Below, piece by piece: positions 24,748-32,157 of a stretch of DNA of 37,691 nucleotides. Position numbers and translations under genes: made by a program. The notes beneath the pieces were generated by a model. It saw only the letters and a list, made by a program, of their open reading frames with translations, was not told the origin of the DNA and made no database searches. The DNA lies in assembly GCA_023227835.1 (NCBI GenBank), contig JALOCI010000026.1, positions 1-37,691 of the forward strand. Reading direction: 5' to 3'. Within the stretch, counting starts at the first letter, position 1, and each line of letters starts with the position of its first letter. The stretch is from Bacteroidales bacterium. Its GTDB lineage: Bacteria > Bacteroidota > Bacteroidia > Bacteroidales > UBA932.

Positions 24748-25287
24748 TTATTGCTTATATCCAATTTTATTTCGTGCATCACTCGATTTATTAGAATCAA
24801 ACCCCCGAATCTTGTCAAGCAGATATTCAAATACACGATTAATCTTATCATCCAGCTCTTCACTCCTTTTATTAATATCCACGTTTTCAACCAAGAAAGC
24901 TCTGTATCTTGCAAATGCCCTCATAATCTCTATGTTCATCTCTATGGCCCTGTTAGATCTCAATACCGATGTAAGCATTGCCACACCCTGCTCTGTAAAC
25001 ACCATTGGATAAACGCTCGAATGCTTGATTGAAGATAACCGGTCACAATTTGTGACCAGTTGATTTGTCTTCCCATCAGTTGCAGTTGTCGCAAATTTTG
25101 CGACAACTGGAATCCCTTTTAATTCCTCTGTCAAGACATTGGCGATATGTTTTCCTATTGTTTTAATATCTCTTTCAAATAATGTCGAAATCTGCTGTCT
25201 GTTTAACCAAACAGAACCTTCATCAATCTTAACTTCAAGTCTTGTTGTTCCTTCATCAGCCTGATAGATTATGATTTCATCTTTCAT
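24748..25287 (-). CDS. RhuM-like / ORF6N-like chimeric protein
   Basis: The 179-residue protein starts with the RhuM-family N-terminus (EIIIYQADEGTTRLEVKIDE, SVWLNRQQISTLFERDIKTIGKHI, then VVAKFATTATDGKT to about residue 72). It then switches to an ORF6N-type region (NQLVTNCDRLSSIKHSS, PMVFTEQGVAMLTSVLRSNRAIEM, IMRAFARYRA). It ends in a charged coil. Both families occur on phages and islands and are thought to be DNA-associated regulators or antitoxin-like proteins. The join looks like a recombination between two related modules, or a natural domain combination. Position beside the deaminase-ATPase gene in an accessory stretch fits a mobile or defence-related origin. Its 3' end lies next to repeat copy B. 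Confidence 0.7.
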   Translation of the reverse strand: MKDEIIIYQADEGTTRLEVKIDEGSVWLNRQQISTLFERDIKTIGKHIANVLTEELKGIPVVAKFATTATDGKTNQLVTNCDRLSSIKHSSVYPMVFTEQGVAMLTSVLRSNRAIEMNIEIMRAFARYRAFLVENVDINKRSEELDDKINRVFEYLLDKIRGFDSNKSSDARNKIGYKQ

Positions 25288-25681
25288 TGGTTAATTATTG
25301 ATGTTTTTTGAAAATTGATAATTGAGTTAGTTATATGCAAAGTTTGCTAACGGTAAAGTATATGCAAAGTGGGCGGCTGCGGGATTCAAACTTATCAAAC
25401 CGAGACAACTTTGAAGCGGGCTATAAACCTTGAATTTACTGCTATTACGCCCATTTTGTATATATAGTGTTGGCAACTGGTGTTCATTCATATCCGTCTG
25501 TTTGCTATTTTTCTTCATTAATCAAGGACATTTTGTCTTTGATTTTGTCCTCGATAAACACCATGCAGCCTTTTCTTTATTTGTAAAGGACATTTTGTCT
25601 TTGATTTTGTCCTCGATAAACACCATGCAGCCTTTTCTTTATTTGTAAAGGACATTTTGTCTTTGATTTTGTCCTTGATTT
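25288..25681. other. Intergenic segment with direct repeats, no supported gene
   Basis: About 390 nt without a credible gene. It holds a 12-nt direct repeat TATATGCAAAGT (25332-25343 and 25359-25370, 27 nt apart; in one plus frame this gives repeated YAK-type peptides, possibly a remnant). The right half is filled by the 62-bp tandem repeat. Confidence 0.6.
25524..25675. repeat. 62-bp tandem repeat, about 2.5 copies
   Basis: Units start at 25524, 25586 and 25648 and are essentially identical; the third stops after about 28 nt, a few bases before the stop codon of the deaminase-fusion gene. Each unit begins with AAGGACA...TGTCCT, able to form a 7-bp hairpin. Confidence 0.9.
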
Positions 25682-27178
25682 CTAATTTTTAATCCTATAC
25701 TTAATCCATCTATTTTCACCTACTTTTTCTAATAATCCTTTATCAAATAGTTTGGCTATACGTCTTTGAGCTGTTTTATCTGTTAACCCGAAATGGCTAG
25801 CATACTCTTTCACAGAAACTAACTCTTTCTGTTGAATAAAGAATAAGCCTTCTCTATCTTCCGGAGTTAAATCTTCAGGACTAACTCCTTTTAATTCTGG
25901 TATCAACGAAGAGTCTCTAACAAAGACAATTTCTAAAATATTTCCTATTAAATTGAAAGTTGGCAATGGGAAACCCCTATCGGGCAGTCGTTTCATGTTT
26001 CGCAAACCAATTCCCCTTGCTTCGGCTAGCCCCATTCGGTTATAAACAAACATAATCTTTGGATTTCGGCTAATGGATGGTAAATCCATCGTTCGAATAT
26101 CATCAATGGTTAATGGTGGCATAGGAATACCCGGACTTCTTACTATAATCTTTTCAGAGCCAATATATAAGTAGTTTGTCGCTTCAGTAATAGTATAATC
26201 TCTATGAATAATAGCGTTAGCAACTACTTCTCTCAACACTTCAATTGGGAAATCGGAAACTATTTCTCGTTTTGCTGAACTTCTGTCAATAGTAAGCTTT
26301 AGCCCTTTATCTTTAATAAATTTCATTATCCTTGGCAATTGGGTTGCCACAGGACCACCAAAGTCTTCTATCTCAGCTTTACCATTTCCATAATCTAGCT
26401 CTATTTTGAAAATAGTGTGTGAAAGTGTATAGTCTGCATGTTCGCCAAACAACATCAATCCTAATTTTGTTGGCATAATTGTTTCGCCATCTTTTGTAGC
26501 TAATTCAAAAGACAAAGCCCAATCGTTGAATGCTTGGGAAGGATAAGTAAATGTAGCCTGTGAATTCTTTATAAACTCATCAATTGCAGTTTTAGAAAAT
26601 TGAAAAATAGTAGTGTTAATTACGGCTTGTTTCAGATATGCAATCGGTTTGTCTTCTCGTTCTTGTTGTATGATTAATTTTTGAGCTTCTTTGTAATTAA
26701 TAAATTCAGCAAGGCTTAACCGAATTCTTTCAGCTATATCAGAATGAAAATCTTCTACAATAATACCTTTTGAAATCAATTCATTAGCTCCTTCATTCTC
26801 TATAGCAATATCTGGGTCACGGATTCCAATATAAACTTTTGCAAGTCTTGCTTTATAAATATGCGTAGCACAACCTCTCTTGGGTGGTTTGCGAACCTTA
26901 TCTATACAAGGTTCTAAAGTGACGTATAAATGACAACCTTTCAAATTGTCCGACTTTAGTTTTCTTTCAATCAGGGTAAATTCACAGTGTTCACCAATTC
27001 GTAATTCACCTCTATGTGACGTAGCCAATATCTTTCCATCAGATGTTGTAAGTATTGCTCCTACTAATGGGTCTGGTTTATGGTCGTGCTCAGGAATTGA
27101 AAAAAGACTTTCCTGATAAGCCATTTCCATTAACTCTTCAGGACTGTATTTTTTCTTTTTATCGTATTCTATTGCCAT
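25682..27178 (-). CDS. Deaminase-ATPase-winged-helix fusion protein
   Basis: The 498-residue protein has three parts. Residues 35-145 are a RibD/CMP-deaminase-like zinc domain: H64-C-E66 supplies a zinc ligand and the catalytic Glu, C91 and C103 (LEPC...KRGC) the other ligands, with an 11-residue gap instead of the usual 8 of RibD. Residues 185-425 match the C-terminal ATP-binding module (HATPase_c_4) of AlbA_2/Schlafen-type predicted regulators, with LREVVANAIIHRDY, RNPKIMFVYNRMGLAEARGIG. Residues 440-498 are a winged helix (VKEYASHFGLTDKTAQRRIAKLFDKG). In the usual family the N-terminus is AlbA_2; here a deaminase replaces it. Function is unknown; nucleotide sensing or phage defence is a hypothesis. 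Confidence 0.8.
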   Translation of the reverse strand: MAIEYDKKKKYSPEELMEMAYQESLFSIPEHDHKPDPLVGAILTTSDGKILATSHRGELRIGEHCEFTLIERKLKSDNLKGCHLYVTLEPCIDKVRKPPKRGCATHIYKARLAKVYIGIRDPDIAIENEGANELISKGIIVEDFHSDIAERIRLSLAEFINYKEAQKLIIQQEREDKPIAYLKQAVINTTIFQFSKTAIDEFIKNSQATFTYPSQAFNDWALSFELATKDGETIMPTKLGLMLFGEHADYTLSHTIFKIELDYGNGKAEIEDFGGPVATQLPRIMKFIKDKGLKLTIDRSSAKREIVSDFPIEVLREVVANAIIHRDYTITEATNYLYIGSEKIIVRSPGIPMPPLTIDDIRTMDLPSISRNPKIMFVYNRMGLAEARGIGLRNMKRLPDRGFPLPTFNLIGNILEIVFVRDSSLIPELKGVSPEDLTPEDREGLFFIQQKELVSVKEYASHFGLTDKTAQRRIAKLFDKGLLEKVGENRWIKYRIKN

Positions 27179-27241
27179 TATAATCTAAATTTTCTGTTGC
27201 AAAAAATAATTTTCATCAAGATATGTTCTTAGTAATACTAT

Positions 27242-27394
27242 TCAAAGTATTTTATCAGCTATATTATTCTTGTCGTTTTCATAACGGCCTGTTGTTTGGC
27301 TCTTTACACTTGTTGCCACCGTTTTTATAGATTCATATTCATCGATTATGTCATTCCAAAAATGGGAGCGATGTGCATGTTTACAGGATAATAT
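27242..27394 (-). pseudogene. Possible 3' gene remnant
   Basis: A 50-codon minus-strand frame, closed upstream by TAG and lacking ATG, reads like protein (HFWNDIIDEYESIKTVATSV, then KNNIADKIL before TGA). The parent family is not recognised; it may be chance. Confidence 0.25.
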
Positions 27395-27485
27395 CTATAT
27401 CATAAAACTATTATTGTTTCAATTGTCAAAATCTGCCTTATAGCACAAGTCCCAATTAAATATTTTGGCTATATAGTTTCTTTTA

Positions 27486-27515
27486 TTTGAGTTTGAGTTT
27501 GAGTTTGAGTTTGAG
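27486..27515. repeat. (TTTGAG)5 microsatellite
   Basis: Five perfect copies of the hexamer TTTGAG in non-coding DNA. Confidence 0.95.
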
Positions 27516-27775
27516 TTTTCATTCTTTCGCGGAACTTGTAGTATTTATTATACAAACACCATAATTCCGCATTCACAAGAACGTCATCAAGTTAAGTATT
27601 ATTTTTAATTATTCAAATCCCTATATCCCATCATCTCTAAATCCAAATCATTTATCAACTAAGCCACTTTCTCTGCATTACTTATATCCACATACTTCTT
27701 CATTTTCAAAAAAATAGGATCATCGGATTTCTATACACCTCAACCAGCGATATAATCATTCAAAATGTTCTCTGT

Positions 27776-27931
27776 AGCCGCTTACAAATTAGTGGGAAAA
27801 TGCTGGATCATGGCATTTCAGCCGGAGGGAGTAAGGAGCGACTGAAGGCATAAAGACGAAAAAGACCTTGATTTTTTAGTGATTTTATGAGTGTATAACC
27901 ATAAACAGGCATCGTCAATTTGTTCTCTGTG
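27776..27931 (+). repeat. Dispersed hairpin repeat, copy C1 (partial)
   Basis: Begins AGCCGCTT and matches copy B over 56 nt (27776-27831). It then continues with GCGACTGAAGGCATAAAGAC and the block AAAGACCTTGATTTTTTAGT also found in copy A. The right inverted end is missing; copy C2 follows directly. Confidence 0.75.
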
Positions 27932-28045
27932 GCCGCTTAATATCAAGCGGAGATATACCTGAGCAGGGCAATTTTCAGCCGGAGCGAACAACGTGAGTGA
28001 GGATGGACTGTCCTGCTCAGGTATATCTCCAATGTAAAAAGCGGC
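27932..28045 (+). repeat. Dispersed hairpin repeat, copy C2 (complete, perfect stem)
   Basis: A 114-bp element bounded by GCCGCTT (27932-27938) and AAGCGGC (28039-28045). Inside, a perfect 19-bp inverted repeat (27949-27967 with 28012-28030) encloses a 44-nt loop carrying the conserved blocks CAGCCGGAG and GAGGATGGA. It ends 12 nt before the arsR promoter. Confidence 0.9.
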
Positions 28046-28057
28046 TTCAGAGAAAAA

Positions 28058-28108
28058 TTTGCGCAACTAAAATATTTTTCCATACCTTTGTTTCGGGATT
28101 TCCCGAAA
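28058..28108 (+). promoter_or_regulatory. arsR promoter with ArsR operator
   Basis: TTTG (28058-28061), a 21-nt spacer and TACCTTTG (28083-28090) form a Bacteroidota promoter. Immediately after it lies the palindrome TTTCGGGATTTCCCGAAA (28091-28108; perfect 8-bp arms, 2-nt centre), 18 nt before the arsR ATG. Its position over the transcription start fits repression by ArsR. Confidence 0.75.
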
Positions 28109-28126
28109 TGATTTTACACATTAAGA

Positions 28127-28432
28127 ATGGCAAAAAAGAAATATTACACACCATATCAGGAGAAGGTGGCAAGATATGCAAAGGCAATGTCCCATCCGGC
28201 AAGAACATTTATCCTGGACTATCTGGCCAACAATCTTGACAAATGTTGCTACAGCGGTGATATGGCAGTGGAACTTCCAATTGCCAGATCCACACTTTCA
28301 GAGCACCTTAAGGAGCTCAAGGCAGCCGGGCTGATACAAGGTGAGATAAATCCTCCATATATCAAGTATTGCATAAACAGAGAAAACTGGGAGGAAGCAA
28401 AGGCTTTGATGTCAGACTTTTTTAACAGATAA
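28127..28432 (+). CDS. arsR: ArsR-family metalloregulator
   Basis: This 101-residue winged-helix repressor has the ArsR/SmtB order: KVARYAKAMSHPARTFILDYL, the recognition region ELPIARSTLSEHLKELKAAGLI at about 50-70, and a wing GEINPPYIKYCI. Likely arsenite ligands are C40-C41 (in DKCCYSGDM) and C82. The CC pair replaces the CxC often seen in this phylum. In the absence of arsenic it should bind the palindrome just upstream and related sites before arsE and the permease gene; binding of As(III) would release it. It opens the arsenic island on the plus strand. Confidence 0.9.
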   Translation: MAKKKYYTPYQEKVARYAKAMSHPARTFILDYLANNLDKCCYSGDMAVELPIARSTLSEHLKELKAAGLIQGEINPPYIKYCINRENWEEAKALMSDFFNR

Positions 28433-28448
28433 AAATTTTAAATCAACA

Positions 28449-28466
28449 TTTCGGGTTTCTACGAAA
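28449..28466 (+). promoter_or_regulatory. Second putative ArsR operator (before arsE)
   Basis: TTTCGGGTTTCTACGAAA has 5-bp arms TTTCG/CGAAA (6 with the flanking A/T) and the same 18-nt length and outer bases as the arsR operator. It lies between arsR and arsE, 50 nt before the ATG. Confidence 0.6.
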
Positions 28467-28516
28467 TCGTAAATGAAGAGACAAATAATAGAAAACAGTA
28501 TTACAAATATTTAAAA

Positions 28517-28753
28517 ATGGAAATAAAAATTTTAGGCACCGGCTGCCCTAAGTGCAAGACACTTGAGAAGATTACCCGCGAAGTTGTTGAACAAAACGGA
28601 TTTGATGCAAACATTACCAAAGTAGAGGATATCATGGACATTATGAACTACAATGTTATGTCTACCCCGGCTTTAGTTGTAAATGAAAAGGTTGAAATCA
28701 AGGGACGTATTCCTTCTGCAGAAGAGATTAAACAAGTATTGAGTAAATATTAA
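28517..28753 (+). CDS. arsE: Small redox-active thioredoxin-fold protein, ArsE-like
   Basis: The 78-residue protein is a TM0996/MTH895-type glutaredoxin-like protein with the active-site pair C10-P-K-C13, a cis-Pro region (VMSTPALVVNEKV) and the closing GRIPSAEEIKQVL helix. Immediately downstream are an ArsF-family gene and an ArsG-family transporter gene, the order of the arsEFG system described in Shewanella. There ArsE and ArsF together reduce nitroaromatic arsenicals (recalled, not looked up). Without that context it would be called simply a thioredoxin-family protein. The gap to arsF is 16 nt. Confidence 0.75.
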   Translation: MEIKILGTGCPKCKTLEKITREVVEQNGFDANITKVEDIMDIMNYNVMSTPALVVNEKVEIKGRIPSAEEIKQVLSKY

Positions 28754-28769
28754 GATAAAATATAAAACA

Positions 28770-29198
28770 ATGAAAACTATTTCAATCTGGATTACATTAA
28801 TCCTTGCTTTATCTGTTATTCCATGCAGCGCACAAAATGTAAATAAGAAAAGCGTACCTGCCGCTAAAACAGCAGCTTCAGCAATTAGTGCCGAAAAAGT
28901 CGAGGCATATTATTTCCATCTCACTTCACGTTGCCCGACCTGTATTGCTGTTGAATCAGTAGCAAAAAAGACAATCGAGAGCCTTTATGCAGGCAAAGTT
29001 TCATTCAAATCGATCAATCTTGATGACGCTTCAAGTAAAACAATCGCAGAAAAGTTAAAGGTACCCGGACAGGCTCTTCTTATCGTTAAGGGAGGCAAGC
29101 AATTGAATCTCACAAACGAAGGTTTCATGTATGCAAAGAAGGATCCCGAAAAATTCAAATCTATTATAAAAGAGAAGGTTGATGCTCTTTTGTTGTAA
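28770..29198 (+). CDS. arsF: ArsF-family (nitrophenyl compound nitroreductase subunit) protein
   Basis: The 142-residue protein has a signal peptide (about residues 1-21, ending CSA) and a thioredoxin-like domain. The redox pair is C55-P-T-C58 in SRCPTCIAVE, followed by FKSINLDD, KLKVPGQALLIV and a C-terminal helix. This matches the ArsF family found with ArsG. It probably acts outside the cytoplasmic membrane, in contrast to the ArsE-like protein, so how the two cooperate is open. The gap to arsG is only 6 nt, so arsE-arsF-arsG form one transcription unit. Confidence 0.78.
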   Translation: MKTISIWITLILALSVIPCSAQNVNKKSVPAAKTAASAISAEKVEAYYFHLTSRCPTCIAVESVAKKTIESLYAGKVSFKSINLDDASSKTIAEKLKVPGQALLIVKGGKQLNLTNEGFMYAKKDPEKFKSIIKEKVDALLL

Positions 29199-29204
29199 GA
29201 GAAT

Positions 29205-29900
29205 ATGGATTTACTGAACAGCATATTGGAGAACAGCACAATGCCGTGGATAACGGCATTTGTGCTTGGACTTATGACAGCCATAAGTCCCTGCCCGTTA
29301 GCCACAAATATTACAGCCGTCGGGTTTATAAGCAAGGATCTTGAAAACCGCAACAAAGTATTTATAAACGGTCTTCTGTACACTTTAGGACGTGGTATTT
29401 CTTATACAGCAATCGCATTAATTCTATTCCTGGGCGCAGATCAGTTTAAGTTCTCCGGATTTTTCCAACAATACGGGGAAAAGATACTCGGACCGCTTCT
29501 TATAATAATCGGTTTTTTCATGCTGGATATTGTAAAGATTAAATTCCCCGGCCTTGGAAGACTTACTTCAAAGATGGAGGAAAAGAGAGGATGGGGATAC
29601 TTTGATGCTATTTTGCTAGGGATGTTATTTGCCCTTGCATTTTGCCCTTATAGCGGGGTTCTGTACTTCGGGATGCTTGTTCCGATGACCATAAGTAGTG
29701 CATCAGGGCTATACCTTCCACTTATTTTTGCAATCGCCACCGGTATTCCGGTAATTATATTCTCCTGGGTACTTGCATACACATTATCAGGAATCGGAGG
29801 TGTATACAACAAAGTCAAAGCCTTTGAAAAGTGGTTCAGGAAGGTGATTGCCGTTCTGTTCATTCTTGTAGGTATTTACTACCTTATTAGGGTTTTCTGA
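29205..29900 (+). CDS. arsG: ArsG-family aromatic arsenical efflux permease
   Basis: The 231-residue protein has six membrane segments in the CcdA/DsbD-like fold. The paired cysteine-proline motifs are SPCPLATN near residue 28 and FCPYSGVLYFG near 148. The first two loops (AVGFISKDLENRNK, GLLYTLGRGISYT) are typical of the ArsG transporters, which are reported to expel aminobenzyl-type organoarsenicals. An ordinary CcdA thiol-disulfide transporter is the alternative. However, the ArsF neighbour 6 nt upstream and the arsenic genes around it favour ArsG. Confidence 0.82.
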   Translation: MDLLNSILENSTMPWITAFVLGLMTAISPCPLATNITAVGFISKDLENRNKVFINGLLYTLGRGISYTAIALILFLGADQFKFSGFFQQYGEKILGPLLIIIGFFMLDIVKIKFPGLGRLTSKMEEKRGWGYFDAILLGMLFALAFCPYSGVLYFGMLVPMTISSASGLYLPLIFAIATGIPVIIFSWVLAYTLSGIGGVYNKVKAFEKWFRKVIAVLFILVGIYYLIRVF

Positions 29901-29917
29901 TTTTTTTTGATTTAGCA

Positions 29918-29935
29918 ATTCGTCGTTTTACGAAA
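29918..29935 (+). promoter_or_regulatory. Third putative ArsR operator (before the permease)
   Basis: ATTCGTCGTTTTACGAAA has 5-bp arms TTCGT/ACGAA and keeps the TTCG...CGAAA frame of the other two sites. It lies 15 nt before the ATG at 29951, in the 50-nt gap after arsG. Confidence 0.5.
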
Positions 29936-29950
29936 TATTTATATTTAAAA

Positions 29951-31294
29951 ATGGAAAATAAAAAAGAGTTAAAAATTCTTCTGTCAATAATAGTATTATT
30001 CGCGGCAGCCTTCTTCCTCCCGATTGACAGTGTGAGGTTCACTACTGCAATCTCAGCTACGCTGGATCTTGTCAAATGGTATGCGCGGGAACATGTGGTC
30101 TTGTGTCTGCTGCCGGCATTTTTCATAGCAGGTGTAATATCTGTTTTTGTAAGCCAGGGTTCAGTCCTCAGATATTTCGGTGCAAACGCCAAGAAGTGGC
30201 TGGCATATACTGTGGCTGCCGTTTCTGGTACCATTCTTGCCGTTTGCTCGTGTACAATCCTGCCTCTTTTCTCTAGTATTCATAAGCGCGGAGCCGGACT
30301 CGGACCCGCAATTGCATTTCTTTACTCCGGACCTGCAATAAATATTCTTGCAATAATACTTACTGCAAGAATTATGGGATTTGAGATGGGTGTGGCAAGA
30401 ATAGTCGGAGCCGTATCTTTCAGCGTAATTATTGGAATGATTATGGCTTTCATATACAGAAAAGAGGAAAAAATAAAGAAAGAGGAGCAGATGAACATTG
30501 CCCTGCAACCGGAAAAAAGACCAATGTGGCAGACTGTTTTTCACTTTTTCACACTTGTCCTGATTCTTGTATTTGCAAACTGGGGCAAACCTGCCGCAGG
30601 AGATACGGCCAGCACATGGTATTATATCTGGGCATACAAGTGGTACATCACAGGAGCCTTCGCTCTGATGCTAGGTTACTCTCTTATAAAAATCCTCAGG
30701 ATAAAATGGCAATGGGTAGTTGCTGCGGCAGTCATAACAGCAGCATCGGCTATTCTTTCAAACAATTACATTGAAAACGCCAAACTGAGCCCTCTTGTAC
30801 CTATGATTGTGGGAATAGCCTCATTAAGTATAATTACGCTCTTTGACAAGAGAGACGAGGAGAACAGAGAGTGGACATTATCTGCCTGGGGATTCGCTAA
30901 GCAAATACTTCCCCTCCTCGCCTTTGGAGTAATCACTGCCGGTTTTTTACTGGGTTCAACCCATGACGGGAAAACCATTGCCGGGGTAATTCCTAATGAG
31001 TGGATCGAGTGGATGGTCGGTGGTAACTCTGTGTTCTCAAACTTTTTTGCATCTATAGTCGGCGCATTCATGTATTTTGCAACTCTTACGGAAGTACCAA
31101 TCGTTCAGGGTCTGCTTGCCGCAGGTATGGGCAAGGGGCCGGCTTTGGCATTACTACTCGCCGGCCCGTCGCTCTCGTTGCCGAACATGTTGGTTATCCG
31201 CAAAGTAGTAGGAACAGAAAAAACAATCGTGTATGTCTCTCTTGTAATTGTGATGGCTACGATTTCCGGGCTCATCTATGGAAGCATTTTTTAA
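29951..31294 (+). CDS. ArsP-type permease (predicted organoarsenical exporter)
   Basis: The 447-residue membrane protein has about ten hydrophobic segments. The family signatures are CSCTILPLFSSIHKRGAG in the first half (preceded by AAVSGTILAV and followed by GPAIAFLYSGPAINI) and TEVPIVQGLLAAGMGKGP with LLAGPSLSLPNMLVI in the second. These belong to the ArsP_1 (former DUF318) permeases, of which the characterised ArsP exports trivalent organoarsenicals such as methylarsenite. A methylarsenite exporter would make sense beside arsM. It is longer than the small ArsP proteins because of an extended central part. DGC gene follows after 21 nt. Confidence 0.82.
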   Translation: MENKKELKILLSIIVLFAAAFFLPIDSVRFTTAISATLDLVKWYAREHVVLCLLPAFFIAGVISVFVSQGSVLRYFGANAKKWLAYTVAAVSGTILAVCSCTILPLFSSIHKRGAGLGPAIAFLYSGPAINILAIILTARIMGFEMGVARIVGAVSFSVIIGMIMAFIYRKEEKIKKEEQMNIALQPEKRPMWQTVFHFFTLVLILVFANWGKPAAGDTASTWYYIWAYKWYITGAFALMLGYSLIKILRIKWQWVVAAAVITAASAILSNNYIENAKLSPLVPMIVGIASLSIITLFDKRDEENREWTLSAWGFAKQILPLLAFGVITAGFLLGSTHDGKTIAGVIPNEWIEWMVGGNSVFSNFFASIVGAFMYFATLTEVPIVQGLLAAGMGKGPALALLLAGPSLSLPNMLVIRKVVGTEKTIVYVSLVIVMATISGLIYGSIF

Positions 31295-31315
31295 CAATAA
31301 AATATTAAAGTCAAT

Positions 31316-31681
31316 ATGGAAAACAAAACCTGTTTATGCGGTTCAACAGAGTATGTAGTGCTCTCTTGTTCCGGAGCATGTGATCTTGGCTATATAACAG
31401 ACATCGTCGCACGTCGGTTAAGAGATAACGGCGTTCGTAAAATGAGCTGTCTTGCCACACTTGGCGCCGAATTGGGTAAACCACACGATGAATTGAAGAA
31501 AAAAAACATTCTTGTGCTGGATGGTTGCCCTGTAGATTGCGGAAAGAAAATTCTTGAAAGAGAGGGCATTACTGATTACAAATATTTACGCCTGACTGAT
31601 TTAGGATACAAAAAGGGCGAAACACCTGTGAATGAAGAGGTAATAGGTAAAGTATATGAAAAAGCCGAAGTTATCTTCTAA
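31316..31681 (+). CDS. DGC-domain putative zinc-binding protein
   Basis: The 121-residue protein carries the DGC motif LDGCPVDCGKKIL (D69-G70-C71 and C75). Other conserved cysteines are C18 and C22 (SCSGACDLG), C45 (RKMSCLATLG) and C6/C8 near the start. The family is cytosolic, presumed to bind zinc through four cysteines, and of unknown function; copies are frequent in arsenic operons of anaerobes. With seven cysteines it could equally bind As(III). The thioredoxin gene starts inside its last codons (26-nt overlap), so translation is coupled. Confidence 0.82.
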   Translation: MENKTCLCGSTEYVVLSCSGACDLGYITDIVARRLRDNGVRKMSCLATLGAELGKPHDELKKKNILVLDGCPVDCGKKILEREGITDYKYLRLTDLGYKKGETPVNEEVIGKVYEKAEVIF

Positions 31682-32147
31682 AGCCAGGGAGTATATTAAC
31701 TGGAGTTTTATCATTTTCTCTATCCTGTTTCTTGTCTCTTTATTTGTTTTTAAAGACAATCTTACCGGATATGCTTCAAAAGTTAAAGTGTCAAGTATTG
31801 ATTCATTAACTGCATCTTCTGAATCTAAGAGAATTGACTCTGCATATAATTACGCAAAAAACGGGCTTGCTTATAAAGTCACTTTTCTGGAATTCGGTGC
31901 AACAGGTTGTTCCTCTTGTAAGGCCATGGAGGGTGTGATGGAAGAGATCAGGAATCAGTATCCGGACATTGTAAATGTCGTATTCACAAATGTCAGATTA
32001 AAAGAGAGTAAGACTATTATGGACTTTTTCGGGGTCATCACAATACCGATGCAGGTTTTATTGGATAAAGATGGGAAGGAATTTTACAGACATAACGGAG
32101 TACTCTCACTAGATGAGTTTAGCAAGATATTAAATCAGATTCAGTAA
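31656..32147 (+). CDS. Membrane-anchored thioredoxin-family protein
   Basis: The 163-residue protein has one N-terminal membrane helix (about residues 15-32) and a periplasmic thioredoxin domain. The active site is C85-S-S-C88 in FGATGCSSCKAME, and the cis-Pro is in VITIPMQVLLDKDGK. The unusual -SS- between the cysteines suggests a distinct redox potential. Position inside the arsenic operon, between the DGC gene (overlap) and arsC (10 nt gap), suggests supply of reducing power on the outer side of the membrane, perhaps to ArsF. ArsC itself is cytosolic and needs another thioredoxin. Confidence 0.78.
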   Translation: MKKPKLSSKAREYINWSFIIFSILFLVSLFVFKDNLTGYASKVKVSSIDSLTASSESKRIDSAYNYAKNGLAYKVTFLEFGATGCSSCKAMEGVMEEIRNQYPDIVNVVFTNVRLKESKTIMDFFGVITIPMQVLLDKDGKEFYRHNGVLSLDEFSKILNQIQ

Positions 32148-32157
32148 TTTAATTCAA

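Larger units (their letters stand above)
27179..27775. other. Intergenic accessory DNA, no complete gene
   Basis: About 600 nt upstream of the deaminase fusion. It contains a possible gene remnant (27242-27394), a (TTTGAG)5 microsatellite (27486-27515) and the 21-nt block 27584-27604 shared with 24079-24099. No RNA gene or promoter was recognised. Confidence 0.6.

Noticed and set aside
25327..25518. 63-residue minus-strand ORF
   Set aside because: No recognisable motif, low-complexity composition and overlap with short direct repeats; no coding signal.
25524..25675. CRISPR-like repeat
   Set aside because: Units are directly adjacent and identical over their full 62 nt, so there are no variable spacers.
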